Source of the DNA: Rickettsiales bacterium
Lineage (GTDB): Bacteria; Pseudomonadota; Alphaproteobacteria; Rickettsiales; Deianiraeaceae
Direction of reading: 5' to 3'
NCBI GenBank assembly: GCA_016735445.1
Contig: JAERRN010000076.1
Coordinates: 1-37,922, forward strand
DNA: 37,922 nucleotides
The notes under the pieces: model-generated
Database searches by the model: none
What the model was told of the DNA's origin: nothing
Seen by the model: only the letters and a program-made list of their open reading frames with translations
In this document: positions 10,176 to 20,940 of the stretch, piece after piece
How the letters are laid out: the number at the start of each line of letters is the position of its first letter
Numbering within the stretch: the first letter of the stretch is position 1
Program-made: the position numbers and the translations under genes

Positions 10176-10232
10176 AACTTGTTAATAATGCTGTAAATTA
10201 TTTTTTGGTATTTTTAGCATTATTAACAAGTT
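10176..10232. repeat. Perfect 17-bp inverted repeat with 23-nt loop
   Basis: AACTTGTTAATAATGCT (10176-10192) and AGCATTATTAACAAGTT (10216-10232). Confidence 0.9.
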
Positions 10233-10889
10233 GCGTTGAGGATAATAAAAATTTACCAGTTAACTAATAAACAACGGGTAAATAGCAAAAAACGCAATCC
10301 ACAATAACAAGCGCCACGGGCAGTATATAATACTGCTATTTTTTATAATATAATATAAATATTATATAGGTCTAAAATAAAAATAGGCAACCCAAACCAG
10401 CGTTAACTATGTAAAATAGCAATAAAGAAGGTAAAACCTTAATAAACAACAGTAAACTTTTTAACAAAATAGCTAACTATATTACATAAAATTATTTTTA
10501 ATAAACAATAAAGCATTGCAGTAAACCGTGCCAATAAAAGGTATAACAAATATAGTTTTGCTTTTTATATGCTATTATAAAGTTTTGTAAAAACTTAAGC
10601 ATTAGCTTTGGTTTTGTTAACTTTATTAATTTTACTTTTTAAAATATATAGCGGTTATTATAAATATAAATTACGCTTTGGTTTTTTACTAATTATTATT
10701 GCGCATATTGTATACGTTAACAGTGTTAGCCGTTTTTTACAGCACTTATTGGCTTGGTAAAAAGTAAATAGTTACAACTGTTTACTTAATGTTTTTTAAT
10801 TATATACCCTGTTTAAGGTTAGCATTAATAGCATAATTTTTAAATTAATAAAATTAATAAAATTGGCAAATATAATAAATAGCGTAACA

Positions 10890-11912
10890 ATGAAAAGGTT
10901 TTTTATTATTGTTAGCGTTTGTTCTTTAAACTATACAAACATTACTCTTACGCATGCTAATGTATGGCAAAGCACAAATAAACAGTTGTTTTCTTCCAGA
11001 AGTTTATACAACCTAGCAGATAATTTTATTATTTACGGTGATCAAGTTATTGTGCAACATAAAGCAGCAATGAGAACACAAGCAGAAATTGTTGCGGAAA
11101 GAGAAAGAATAAAAAAAGAATACCAGCTGGCATGCGAAAAAGCAGACGACGAAGGTATTGCTAGACCAGAACCTTCAGAATTTATAAAACAACGTGTAAG
11201 TAAATTAAAAGGGTACGAATACATAAAACCAAAAAAAGGTTGTTATTTTTTAGAAAACGAATTTCGTTTTTGCTGTTCAAACGGTCGCATAACCAAGGTG
11301 CTGGGCAAACCAAACCTAAAAAGCCAAGTTAAAGATTTTTTCTTTCACTCAGCAACTAAAGAATGCAAACTACTGTCATACCATGTAATGTATAACTTCT
11401 TATTTAAAAAACGGTTTACCTTGTTTCATCAGTACCAACTAAGGATGTCGTACGATTTATACCCAAGCTTTCTGCGGGTGATGATAGTAAGCGAAAAAGA
11501 CCTATTGTCGCAAGAAGATGACCCTAGAATAAAGCAAACAAACATACTAAACGATACAGATTTACCAATTGACAATTTGCTGGTTTTTTATCTGTCAGAT
11601 ATAAACGAGGTCGGCTGCCTTCCGTTTAACGCTGTATCTTTATCTTCTAATATTGCGAAAAGCACATATAGATTTAATGTTGAAAACTATGTTTTAACAG
11701 AAGAATGGAAAATCGATTTTCAATCCGAAGGAGAAATATTTATAGATTCTCACAACGGAATAGTTACCAAATATAGACGACATAGACTTAACAATGATAT
11801 GCTGAGTGATGTTGTAAACAAGGGAGGAATGATGCTTAAAGATGGATTGTCAGAGGTAACAATACTTGCAGAAGAGTTGGCGCAAAATAGGGATAAAAAA
11901 ACATCACAGTAA
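10890..11912 (+). CDS. Hypothetical exported protein
   Basis: Long ORF (track start 10863 is TTG); ATG at 10890 gives MKRFFIIVSVCSLNYTNITLTHA, a plausible signal peptide. No recognised domain. Confidence 0.8.
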   Translation: MKRFFIIVSVCSLNYTNITLTHANVWQSTNKQLFSSRSLYNLADNFIIYGDQVIVQHKAAMRTQAEIVAERERIKKEYQLACEKADDEGIARPEPSEFIKQRVSKLKGYEYIKPKKGCYFLENEFRFCCSNGRITKVLGKPNLKSQVKDFFFHSATKECKLLSYHVMYNFLFKKRFTLFHQYQLRMSYDLYPSFLRVMIVSEKDLLSQEDDPRIKQTNILNDTDLPIDNLLVFYLSDINEVGCLPFNAVSLSSNIAKSTYRFNVENYVLTEEWKIDFQSEGEIFIDSHNGIVTKYRRHRLNNDMLSDVVNKGGMMLKDGLSEVTILAEELAQNRDKKTSQ

Positions 11913-12097
11913 ATCGGTAAAATAGCGCTAAACCCAAGTATGTTTAAGTATGCAATTTGATGCCATATTAAACAAACACAGCCAATATTGCGTTTGCAGA
12001 CGTACAATGGACCTAACCAAAAACAACCAACAAAACAAATCCACGCATAAATTCACTGTGTACCTCAGTTTTGTAAGTAATAATAAATTAGGTGGTA

Positions 12098-12134
12098 GTT
12101 TTTGTGGCATATAATGCTATACGCCACAAAAAAC
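12098..12134. terminator. Possible bidirectional terminator between convergent genes
   Basis: GTTTTTGTGGC(ATATAATGCTATAC)GCCACAAAAAAC hairpin between the exported-protein gene (+) and dps (-). Confidence 0.55.
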
Positions 12135-12265
12135 CCCATCATATTTAATTTATAGTTGCGCTATTTTAATACAACACGGTTTGCAACTCCGAACACTAGC
12201 TATGTCTGTACTTATAGTTACCTATGTACGAGACCTATGAAGTTTTACAAACATAAGTTAAAACC

Positions 12266-12709
12266 TTATAAGCTAGAGTTTAACATCCAAGCCATAGTGG
12301 TATGTTTTTCCACAATTCCAGACAATAAATTTGTAACAGAATCTAAGCCGTTAAATTTAGGCAATAGCTCTTCTATATGACTAATTAAAAGTCTGTGATC
12401 TTTCACTAAATTGCTAAGCATATCTGTGAATTTAATAACATTTTTGTTAGAATCTTTAATCAAAGAGATGGCAGAGTATTCTGCAAAAGAAGCAGGAACA
12501 AGATGACCAAGTGCCGATATAACCTCTGCAACACTGTCAACTTCAACCGCTAATTCGTTGTAATGTTTTTCAAATAAAAGGTGTAAAGAGTAAAAACTTG
12601 AACCTTTTACATTCCAGTGATAATTTTGCGTTTTTAATAACAAAGAGTATATTGTTGCCAAAAGAACCTCTAATTGTTGAGCGCGAGTTTTGTCTAGATT
12701 GTTTTCCAT
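12266..12709 (-). CDS. dps: Dps/ferritin-like DNA-binding protein
   Basis: NYHWNVKGSSFYSLHLLFEKHYNELAVEVDSVAEVISALG is the Dps ferroxidase-type signature region. Confidence 0.92.
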   Translation of the reverse strand: MENNLDKTRAQQLEVLLATIYSLLLKTQNYHWNVKGSSFYSLHLLFEKHYNELAVEVDSVAEVISALGHLVPASFAEYSAISLIKDSNKNVIKFTDMLSNLVKDHRLLISHIEELLPKFNGLDSVTNLLSGIVEKHTTMAWMLNSSL

Positions 12710-13023
12710 ATTAGTAATAGTGTTAATTTATTAATTATGCCAATAGTAACATTAATACTAAAATTATTATATTAATTTACAATTTTTTATATCTATTATG
12801 TAGCCTTTGCTGGTTTGCTTCTTGTTTTAAATTGTTCTAAAAACTAAATTAAATATTATTATTATATTTTGCCTTATAAGTTTAATAATAAAATAGATAT
12901 ATACAAACATATATTGTATGTTAATGCTTAAATTTACATACAATTTGCCTAATTTACTTGGTAGGTATAAAAAATATGTTAGCTATAATTGGCATTTATT
13001 TTTTGTAGTACTAAATTGTAAAT

Positions 13024-15000
13024 ATGGTTAGCAATAATATAACAAACAAAATAAAATCAGCACCAGAAACGGCAGGTGTGTATAGATATTTTGACGAAAA
13101 AGGTAGGGCGCTGTACATAGGTAAGGCAAAAAACTTACTAAAACGCTTGTCAAATTACTTGCGACCAGATGTAGATTATAGAATTGCTAAAATGTTATCT
13201 TTAGCGTGTAGTTTGGATTGGATAGAAACCAGTAACGAGTCAAAAGCTTTACTAACAGAAGCTTTGCAAATTAGAGACATGCAACCAAGGTACAATGTTT
13301 TACTTAAAGACGATAAATCGTTTTTGGAACTTTGCTTTTCGAAATGCGAAAATTACGGTAAAATATTTGCCAGAAGAGCAGGCAAACAATTTAAAGCGCA
13401 ATGCACAAGTGATACAAATAAATTAGTTACTAAAACAAACAGAACAAGTTCGACTAAAGAGAAAAGTAAAAAAGAAAACCTTATTATATTTGCTCCGTTT
13501 TTTAATAGCACGCGTATAAAGCAGATAACAGAATTGGTTCAAAAAGTGTTTTTAATAAGGGATTGTCCAAATACTACATTTGCCGCACATGCAAAAAACA
13601 AAAGACCGTGCTTACAATACTATATAAAAAGGTGTTCCGCTCCATGCGCTGGTTTAGTGTCAAAAGAGGACTATTTATCAAACTTTAACAATGCGATTTT
13701 GTTTTGCTCTGGTAATGTGCGGAAGGTACTAAAAGATACGCAATCTAGAATGATTAACGCGTCTAATAATACCAATTATGAGTTAGCAAAAATATACAGA
13801 GATCAAATCCAAGCCATTAGAGAAATGCGCATAAATACAGAGTCTGAAAAAATAGGCGATGGGAATGCTGATTTTATATCAATTGAGAAAGAAGGTCATA
13901 TAATATGTTTTTTTGTAAGATTAATACGAAATTACTCGGAGGTTGGCGTTATTGATCTTTTTGCGTCTGTTGAAGAAAAAGATCTTAATAACATTGATAA
14001 CGAAATGGCACAAATGATTGTACAATTTTACCATAACAAATGGCCACCATCTAAAATTATAATAATAAACAAAATAGATATGCTAACTTGTAAAATTATT
14101 GCTATGGCTTTGAAGGAAAAAAATGGCAAAAGTACAGTAGTACAGTTTGGCTCATCAAATGAAAAAGAAGAAATTGGAATTAAAAAAACAAAACTTGCCG
14201 CAAAGTATGCTTTGGCAAATAAAATACTAAACAAACGACCAAGTGTAACTCAAATATACACCCAAATAAAAAATCTGTTTAATCTACCAACAGCACCAAG
14301 TAGGATAGAGATTTTTGATAATAGTCACTTATTTGGCACTAACGCAATTGGCGCAATGGTGGTTGCAACGCAACAGGGTTTTGAAAAAAGCGAATATAGA
14401 TCGTACAGCTTTAAAAATTTTAAAATAAACACAAGTGACGATTACAGTATGATGCGAAATATGTTAACCAGAAGGTTGGAAAAAATAAAGTTGTTAATAG
14501 AAGAACCGAATAACCAGCATGGCAATAATAACGCAGATGACGTAAGCCAAACAATACCGCAGGTGCCGGATCTGCTAATTATAGACGGAGGAATTGGGCA
14601 TTTAAGAGTAGTAAAAGAAGCAATGAATGCGGTTGGTTTATATATTCCGGTTGTATCAATGGCAAAAGGCGTTGATAGAAACGCAGGCAAAGAGGTGTAT
14701 TTTACACAAGAAGAATTACCAATTGTACCAGAATACAATAGCCTAGTTGCTTTGTATCTGCAAAACATAAGGGACGAGGCTCATCGGTTTGCAATTTCAT
14801 TGCATAGAAAAAAACGGCTAAAGAACTTTCATGTCTCAAAGTTAGATAGTATTTTTAATATAGGTAAAAAGCGCAAAGTAACGCTATTAAGTTATTTTGG
14901 TTCTGTTGAGAAGATTAAAGAGGCAACAGTGCAAGAAATAATGCTGGTTAGCGGTATAAGTCAAAAAATAGCACAACAAATATACAATTATTTCCGCTAG
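13024..15000 (+). CDS. uvrC: UvrABC system protein C
   Basis: GIY-YIG N-terminus (PETAGVYRYFDEKGRALYIGKAKNLLKR), RPCLQYYIKRCSAPC, FDNSHLFGTNAIGAMV, C-terminal HhH. Confidence 0.96.
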   Translation: MVSNNITNKIKSAPETAGVYRYFDEKGRALYIGKAKNLLKRLSNYLRPDVDYRIAKMLSLACSLDWIETSNESKALLTEALQIRDMQPRYNVLLKDDKSFLELCFSKCENYGKIFARRAGKQFKAQCTSDTNKLVTKTNRTSSTKEKSKKENLIIFAPFFNSTRIKQITELVQKVFLIRDCPNTTFAAHAKNKRPCLQYYIKRCSAPCAGLVSKEDYLSNFNNAILFCSGNVRKVLKDTQSRMINASNNTNYELAKIYRDQIQAIREMRINTESEKIGDGNADFISIEKEGHIICFFVRLIRNYSEVGVIDLFASVEEKDLNNIDNEMAQMIVQFYHNKWPPSKIIIINKIDMLTCKIIAMALKEKNGKSTVVQFGSSNEKEEIGIKKTKLAAKYALANKILNKRPSVTQIYTQIKNLFNLPTAPSRIEIFDNSHLFGTNAIGAMVVATQQGFEKSEYRSYSFKNFKINTSDDYSMMRNMLTRRLEKIKLLIEEPNNQHGNNNADDVSQTIPQVPDLLIIDGGIGHLRVVKEAMNAVGLYIPVVSMAKGVDRNAGKEVYFTQEELPIVPEYNSLVALYLQNIRDEAHRFAISLHRKKRLKNFHVSKLDSIFNIGKKRKVTLLSYFGSVEKIKEATVQEIMLVSGISQKIAQQIYNYFR

Positions 15001-15063
15001 TTATTAGTTGTATATTTTAAACATTAGCACAAAACGTACACAACTTTAAACCAACACACAGCA

Positions 15064-15846
15064 TTACGAAACATCGCCATACGATAAACTTACAATGTTA
15101 CCATTACCGTTACCAGCCTCGTCCAGTTCTTCAACCAATATTAAGCAGTCGTCGCATATGCCCTTAAAAATATACTCTTTCGACTTTACAGCGGATAGCT
15201 TTATAGTTATTTTATCACCAATACGTTTCCAGCAATTTTTTCGCCATAAGTTGGCATGTGTTAAAATTGCATCCGTTGCAGCATTTGTGTTATTGCCAGA
15301 GATTTTTTCTAAATTAGATAGAATATCGGATGCAATTAGCTCTGAAATATAAAACATTTGCTTGCCTAAATCTAAACTCAATATGTTGTTACCTAATATA
15401 TTTAGGCAGTTTTTACTTGCTAAACTGGTAACTTCGGCGTTGTTAACAATAGGTGTGTAATGTATATTTACGCTTACACCAATAATAAATACATTATCTT
15501 TAATCTCTATTAATACACCTCCAAACTTTTTGTTATCTACAAATAAGTCGTTTGGCCATTTATAGCAAAACCCTTTAATATTTGGCAAATTAAGCATATT
15601 ACCAACAGAGGTAACAGTAACAATTGGAAGAGAAGTTAAGATAGGAAAAGATAAATGATTAAAAGCTAATGACATATGTAAATTGCCATCTTTGTTTGCA
15701 TGCCAACACTTACCAACGCGCCCCCTGCCTTTTGTCATTCTTAGACTTGTCACAAGTACAGGTTCGTTGTTTGGTCTATTTTTTGTAAAAATATTAAATA
15801 CCTCATCTAAGGTTGTTGGTATTTCGTTGTAAAAAAAATGCTTCAT
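15064..15846 (-). CDS. birA: Biotin--[acetyl-CoA-carboxylase] ligase (catalytic domain only)
   Basis: KGRGRVGKCWHANKDGNLHMSLAF, YKWPNDLFVDNKKFGGVLIE. Confidence 0.9.
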   Translation of the reverse strand: MKHFFYNEIPTTLDEVFNIFTKNRPNNEPVLVTSLRMTKGRGRVGKCWHANKDGNLHMSLAFNHLSFPILTSLPIVTVTSVGNMLNLPNIKGFCYKWPNDLFVDNKKFGGVLIEIKDNVFIIGVSVNIHYTPIVNNAEVTSLASKNCLNILGNNILSLDLGKQMFYISELIASDILSNLEKISGNNTNAATDAILTHANLWRKNCWKRIGDKITIKLSAVKSKEYIFKGICDDCLILVEELDEAGNGNGNIVSLSYGDVS

Positions 15847-16169
15847 AAGTTATTGCGGTATTATGTGTAATTGTTTGCACAATGTGTAGTGACTTATTAT
15901 ACTATAACATACTAACTAAAACATATTATATACATCTATACAATAAACGCAGTATGGTGTAAAATAGGTTTACTATATATATTGCAAAATATATAGCAAT
16001 ATTGTAAAATGGCATTACTTTATAGTGCGTTTAAAGTGTTTATACTTAAATAATACGGAAATATTAGCAAAAAGACAATTTATTTATTGCAATTTTAAAA
16101 TATTGTTTAGCAAGTTATAATTGCTGCTGCGTTTTTAACCGGTAGTTTTAATTTTGTAAAAATTAATGT

Positions 16170-18938
16170 ATGCCAAACAAAAAAGACGACAGCAAGCAAT
16201 TTAAGTTGCAAGATGAAGGTGGCAACAAAGTAACAAGTAACAACTCTTCTACAAGTATCGTAGCTAAAAAACCGTCACTATCGCAGGTTAAAAACGACGA
16301 CGAAAGAGCGAACAAACAAGAAAGCAAAAGTAAACATAGTAAAGGTAAAAACGACGCAAAAAAAATAAAAAAAAATAGCAAAATAGAAAGCCAAAATAAT
16401 AGCGTAAAAAAAGACTACCTACAGCAAGAACCAAAAAGAAAAATGACAATACTAGACAAGCTAATGATATTATTTTTAGCTAGTGGCTTTATTGGCGTTG
16501 TTAGCGTTATTGGTACATTTTTTTATATATCAAGTTTTGATATTAATATTGATAACTTATTAAGCTATAAACCAGAAGAGGCGACTATTGTATACGATAA
16601 AGACGGTGAAGTTATCGCAGAAATTGCAAAAGACAGAAGGACTTTTGTACCAATCAAGGATGTACCAGAGCAATTAAAGCAAGCGTTTATTTCTGCTGAA
16701 GATAGAACTTTTTACACAAACCACGGTATAGATCCTATTGGCTTAGCGCGCGCAATGGGGCAAAATTTTGCAATATTACTAAGGGGAAACAAAGAAAGAT
16801 ACATTGGCGCATCAACTATTGCGCAACAAGTTGTTAGAAACCTAGTTTTAAATAACGAAAGAACCGCTATAAGAAAAATTAAAGAGATGGCGATAGCTTA
16901 CAAAATTAGCTCACAGCTGTCTAAAGATAGAATTTTTGAGATTTACTTAAACCATATATACTTAGGATTTCGCTCGTATGGTATTGTTTCCGCTGCAAAA
17001 GCATATTTTAGAAAGGATCTTCAAGAGCTTTCTTTGGACGAATGTGCAATATTGGCAGCGTTACCAAAAGCACCTTCAATTTTAGATCCAAGAAGAAACC
17101 CTAAAAGGGCAGTGGTAAGAAGAAATTGGGTACTAAACCGTATGTTAGTAGAAAATTTTATATCTAAACACAATTACAACAACGCTATTAACAAAAAGAT
17201 TACTGTTTACAATAGAGTTGACGATACATTTGGCTGGGCATTTATTGAATATATTAAATATACACTAGATAAAAACGGTTTAAGTAGCGAAGACATGGGC
17301 GTTGGTGGCTACCACATACACACAACAATGGTTAAAAAATGGCAAAAAATTGCTCAAGAAGAATTAGACAATGGGTTGATAATATTTTCCAAACGCCAAG
17401 GTTACCTTGGTGCTATTGATGCAATAATTATTAATAGTTGTTGGGTAGACAAGTTAAAAACAGTTGCCACAAGTGCCACTTTTGGGTCACTAGAAAAAGC
17501 AGTTGTTCTGTATTCTAAAATAGATAATAAAGAACAAAATGGAAGAATTATAATTGGCCTCCAAGACGGCTCACAAAGCCTACTGTCTGTTGATTCTATA
17601 AAGTGGGCAAAGAGACGAAGAACAAAACCGTACGAACTAAGCTTTAACAATGTACCACTAGACGAAGTATTAAGAGTTGGCGATGTTATTGCTGTACGAA
17701 AAAAAGAAAAAACAAAAGATAACAATGATGTTAAAAATATATACACTCTAGAGCAAATCCCCCTTGTAAACGGTGGCGTTGTTATTATGTCTCCAAAAAC
17801 TGGCGAAATCTCCGCAATGGTTGGCTGCTACGCAGACATACCAACTTCATTTAATAGGGGTTTTCAGGCGGCAAGACAAGCAGGTTCGATTGTTAAGCCG
17901 TTTGTTTATTTGTCTGCTTTACAAAATAATGTGTCGCCTATAGAAACATTTATGGATGCTGAGCTGTCTTTTAACATTGGTAACGGAGAAGTATGGAAAC
18001 CAAAAAATGTAAACAACACATACAGTGGACCTGTCGCAATGCGTACGGGGCTAGAAGAGTCATTAAATACGGTAACAATTAGAGTAGCAAACTATGTTGG
18101 CATTGGTGAAGTTATTAGAACATTTAAAAAGTTTGACCTATTAGTTAATTACCCACATAATTTATCATTAGCACTTGGAAGTGGCGAAACAACATTGCTT
18201 GACATGGTTAGAAGTTATGCAACAATTGCCAATTACGGCACTGCTGTAAATCCAATTTCAATATCCAAAATAACATTAGTAGACAACAAAGAAATAAGTT
18301 TAGACCAAATTACCGAAGAAAAAAAACAAAGCCATACTTGGAAACAAGACGAAAAAAATAGTGGTTGGCTTGATATGGGCTCGTTTTTAAAGGTAGGTAA
18401 AAACAATACAAAAACTAATACGCAGCTTATTTCCCCTCAAATATCATATCAGTTAATTTCAATACTAAAAGGTGCGGCAAAAAGAGGAAGTATCGCAAGA
18501 AGGGTGCAAAATTTAAAAGGGCTAGTTTTTGGTGGCAAAACTGGGACAAGTCAGTGCGGTAGAGATTTATGGTTTATAGGTATTAGCCCAGATATTGTTA
18601 TTGGTGTTTTTGTTGGGTACGATATTCCAACAGACGCAATTTACGAATATGGCTCAACAGCTGCTTTGCCGATATATGCAAAAATTATGGAAAGGTTAAA
18701 GCCAGAACTCTCGGAAGCAGATTTTACCGTTCCTTCTGGTATTAAACTAATAAAAATACATCGCAGGACTGGTGAGCTGGCAACAAATGCCCCAATAGGC
18801 GTAGATGTTATATATGAAGCATTTAAAGATGGTGACTCTTTACCAAGCGGAAAAGAAGAAGAGAAGCTATTGGAAAGCAATAATTTGGATGACAACTTTA
18901 ATGTAAAAATTATTAACGAGATGTCGGATGTTTATTAA
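16170..18938 (+). CDS. mrcA: Penicillin-binding protein 1A family (GT51 + transpeptidase)
   Basis: EDRTFYTNHGIDPIGLARA, GASTIAQQVVRNL, transpeptidase SIVK (AGSIVKPFVYLSAL) and GGKTGTSQ. Confidence 0.93.
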   Translation: MPNKKDDSKQFKLQDEGGNKVTSNNSSTSIVAKKPSLSQVKNDDERANKQESKSKHSKGKNDAKKIKKNSKIESQNNSVKKDYLQQEPKRKMTILDKLMILFLASGFIGVVSVIGTFFYISSFDINIDNLLSYKPEEATIVYDKDGEVIAEIAKDRRTFVPIKDVPEQLKQAFISAEDRTFYTNHGIDPIGLARAMGQNFAILLRGNKERYIGASTIAQQVVRNLVLNNERTAIRKIKEMAIAYKISSQLSKDRIFEIYLNHIYLGFRSYGIVSAAKAYFRKDLQELSLDECAILAALPKAPSILDPRRNPKRAVVRRNWVLNRMLVENFISKHNYNNAINKKITVYNRVDDTFGWAFIEYIKYTLDKNGLSSEDMGVGGYHIHTTMVKKWQKIAQEELDNGLIIFSKRQGYLGAIDAIIINSCWVDKLKTVATSATFGSLEKAVVLYSKIDNKEQNGRIIIGLQDGSQSLLSVDSIKWAKRRRTKPYELSFNNVPLDEVLRVGDVIAVRKKEKTKDNNDVKNIYTLEQIPLVNGGVVIMSPKTGEISAMVGCYADIPTSFNRGFQAARQAGSIVKPFVYLSALQNNVSPIETFMDAELSFNIGNGEVWKPKNVNNTYSGPVAMRTGLEESLNTVTIRVANYVGIGEVIRTFKKFDLLVNYPHNLSLALGSGETTLLDMVRSYATIANYGTAVNPISISKITLVDNKEISLDQITEEKKQSHTWKQDEKNSGWLDMGSFLKVGKNNTKTNTQLISPQISYQLISILKGAAKRGSIARRVQNLKGLVFGGKTGTSQCGRDLWFIGISPDIVIGVFVGYDIPTDAIYEYGSTAALPIYAKIMERLKPELSEADFTVPSGIKLIKIHRRTGELATNAPIGVDVIYEAFKDGDSLPSGKEEEKLLESNNLDDNFNVKIINEMSDVY

Positions 18939-19070
18939 ATTTACAAACATATAGCAAAGTAAAGCTAAATTAAGCATTGTCGCTACTTCAGACTTATTTA
19001 TTTTATGGTTGCAATTATAACAATTTAAGTTGTTTATAAATTTGCTTAGTTTTAATTATTATTTTAGTAA

Positions 19071-20057
19071 ATGATTTTAGTAGCTTTTGGAAGTGAAAGT
19101 GGGGAAGAGAAAATTTCATTTGCAAGCGCTAAGTTCGTCGAGTCACAGCTAAATGAATTAAATATAAAAGACTTTACATTAGCGCAGCTGTCCTACCAAA
19201 ACTTTGTAGATGTAATTGAAAAACACAATCCAAAATGCGTTTTTAACGCAATGCATGGTTCTTTTGGCGAAGATGGCGAAGTGCAAAAACTTTTAAATTT
19301 TTACAAAATACCGTACACGCATAGCCACGAAGTAGCGTCATTTTTAGGGATAAGAAAATCGATAACAAAATCTATATTATCAAAAAAAGGCATAAACTTT
19401 GCAAAAGGTATAACCTTTAGCTTGCAAGAATTATTAGATATAAGTTTTATAAAAAAGATAGAAGAAGAAATAGAAAGTAAAAAAATACAAGGAAGTAGGT
19501 TTGTTATTAAACCAGAAGGAATGGGGTCTTCTTTGCATTTATTCGAATTAAACTTAAACGACAAAGCATCAGCATTAACAGAGGTAGAAGCAATTAAAAA
19601 AAACTTATGCAGTAAGCAATTACAATTATTTATTGCGGAAGAGATGATAATTGGCAAAGAATTTGATGTTGTAGTATTTGACGCTCTTGACGGTGACCCA
19701 ATAGTTGATGTCGCAGAAATTAAATGCGGGAGCGGTAGTTTGTATACATACGATACAAAATATCATTTATCGAAATCTGTTGTTGATTTTAAACCAAAGA
19801 TATCCAAAAAGTTAAAAGAGAAACTATGTGAATATGGTTTACAAATGCACAAAGAACTTGGATGTAAAGACGTCTCAAGGTCAGAGTTTATTGTTCGAGA
19901 ACAAGGTGATGATTTTGAAATCTTTGCTCTTGAAATAAACACACATCCAGGTTTAAGGGATGTATCTTGCGCTGTTAATATTCCAAAGTTGCACGGCGTA
20001 AGTCCAAAACATTTTATAAAAAATATGCTAAATAGGGCTTCATATACTAAAATATAA
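19071..20057 (+). CDS. ddl: D-alanine--D-alanine ligase
   Basis: MHGSFGEDGEVQKLL, FVIKPEGMGSSLH, FALEINTHPGLRDVS, ATP-grasp organisation; directly upstream of ftsQ. Confidence 0.9.
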   Translation: MILVAFGSESGEEKISFASAKFVESQLNELNIKDFTLAQLSYQNFVDVIEKHNPKCVFNAMHGSFGEDGEVQKLLNFYKIPYTHSHEVASFLGIRKSITKSILSKKGINFAKGITFSLQELLDISFIKKIEEEIESKKIQGSRFVIKPEGMGSSLHLFELNLNDKASALTEVEAIKKNLCSKQLQLFIAEEMIIGKEFDVVVFDALDGDPIVDVAEIKCGSGSLYTYDTKYHLSKSVVDFKPKISKKLKEKLCEYGLQMHKELGCKDVSRSEFIVREQGDDFEIFALEINTHPGLRDVSCAVNIPKLHGVSPKHFIKNMLNRASYTKI

Positions 20058-20100
20058 TATTATACAGTATTTTATTTGTTTTAGTAATGTTTAATAATTA

Positions 20101-20940
20101 ATGTATTTTTACTATATGGCATTGAATACAAAACTTTTTAACGAAAAAGAATTCATATGGAGGAGAAGGGGTATTCTTTTTGGTGATTTTATAAAAAGAT
20201 ACTCTGTATTAGTATTTACCGCTTGTTTGGTATTGTTTTTATTTGTGGCATATATTACATTTGAAGAAATGTTCCAAGAGTCGTCAAAAGCCTACTCTTT
20301 TTTTGCCAACAGTATCACAAAAAGTGTTTCTCAAAAATTGTTCGACAAGGATTCGAAAATAGTTGTATTAGGCGTTAAAAATATTCAAAGCAACGAGATT
20401 AAAGCGATTATAAAAAAAACTCTTAGTAAGGGCAAAGATATTAACAACATACACAGCACATTAGTTAATTGCCCACTTATCAAAGCTGTACATGTTAGAA
20501 GAAATGTTATATCAAATGAGACAGTTATTAACATAACAGAGCGCCAATGGGTAGGTGGATTAGTTAGCGATGAAGAAGGTTCCACTGTTCTTGGCATCGA
20601 CTTAGATGGTGGCACTTGGGATCTTTCAAATTTTGCCTATGTGTTAAAAGATTTAGTAATTATTAAGAACGCGAAAAACAATATAGAGGGTTTTTTGGAT
20701 TTACATAATTATCTAAAGTATTTAAAAATACAACAACATTTGCAAGAGGCAAAAATGATATCGAATCGTAGATGGAACATTAAAATGAAGAATGGTTTAT
20801 TAATAAAGTTACCAGCTCTAGATTGGCATAGCGCATTAAAAACAATGATGCTTGTAGACAAGAAAATAGATTTACTAAGCAAAAATAATAAGTTTACCTA
20901 TATAGACTTGCGTGTTAAGAAAAAAATATTCCTTCAATAG
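20101..20940 (+). CDS. ftsQ: Cell division protein FtsQ
   Basis: Single N-terminal TM, POTRA-like segment with INITERQWVGG, downstream IDLRV motif; ddl-ftsQ synteny. Confidence 0.82.
   Translation: MYFYYMALNTKLFNEKEFIWRRRGILFGDFIKRYSVLVFTACLVLFLFVAYITFEEMFQESSKAYSFFANSITKSVSQKLFDKDSKIVVLGVKNIQSNEIKAIIKKTLSKGKDINNIHSTLVNCPLIKAVHVRRNVISNETVINITERQWVGGLVSDEEGSTVLGIDLDGGTWDLSNFAYVLKDLVIIKNAKNNIEGFLDLHNYLKYLKIQQHLQEAKMISNRRWNIKMKNGLLIKLPALDWHSALKTMMLVDKKIDLLSKNNKFTYIDLRVKKKIFLQ

Noticed and set aside
11750-12110. Minus-strand ORFs of 60-85 aa near the end of the exported-protein gene
   Set aside because: Overlap the confident + strand ORF and intergenic hairpin; no domain signal.
12156-12380. 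74-aa + strand ORF
   Set aside because: Its 3' half is antisense to dps; no recognisable protein features.
17402-17746. 114-aa minus-strand ORF
   Set aside because: Antisense within the confident PBP1A gene; Ser/Leu-rich composition typical of a shadow ORF.
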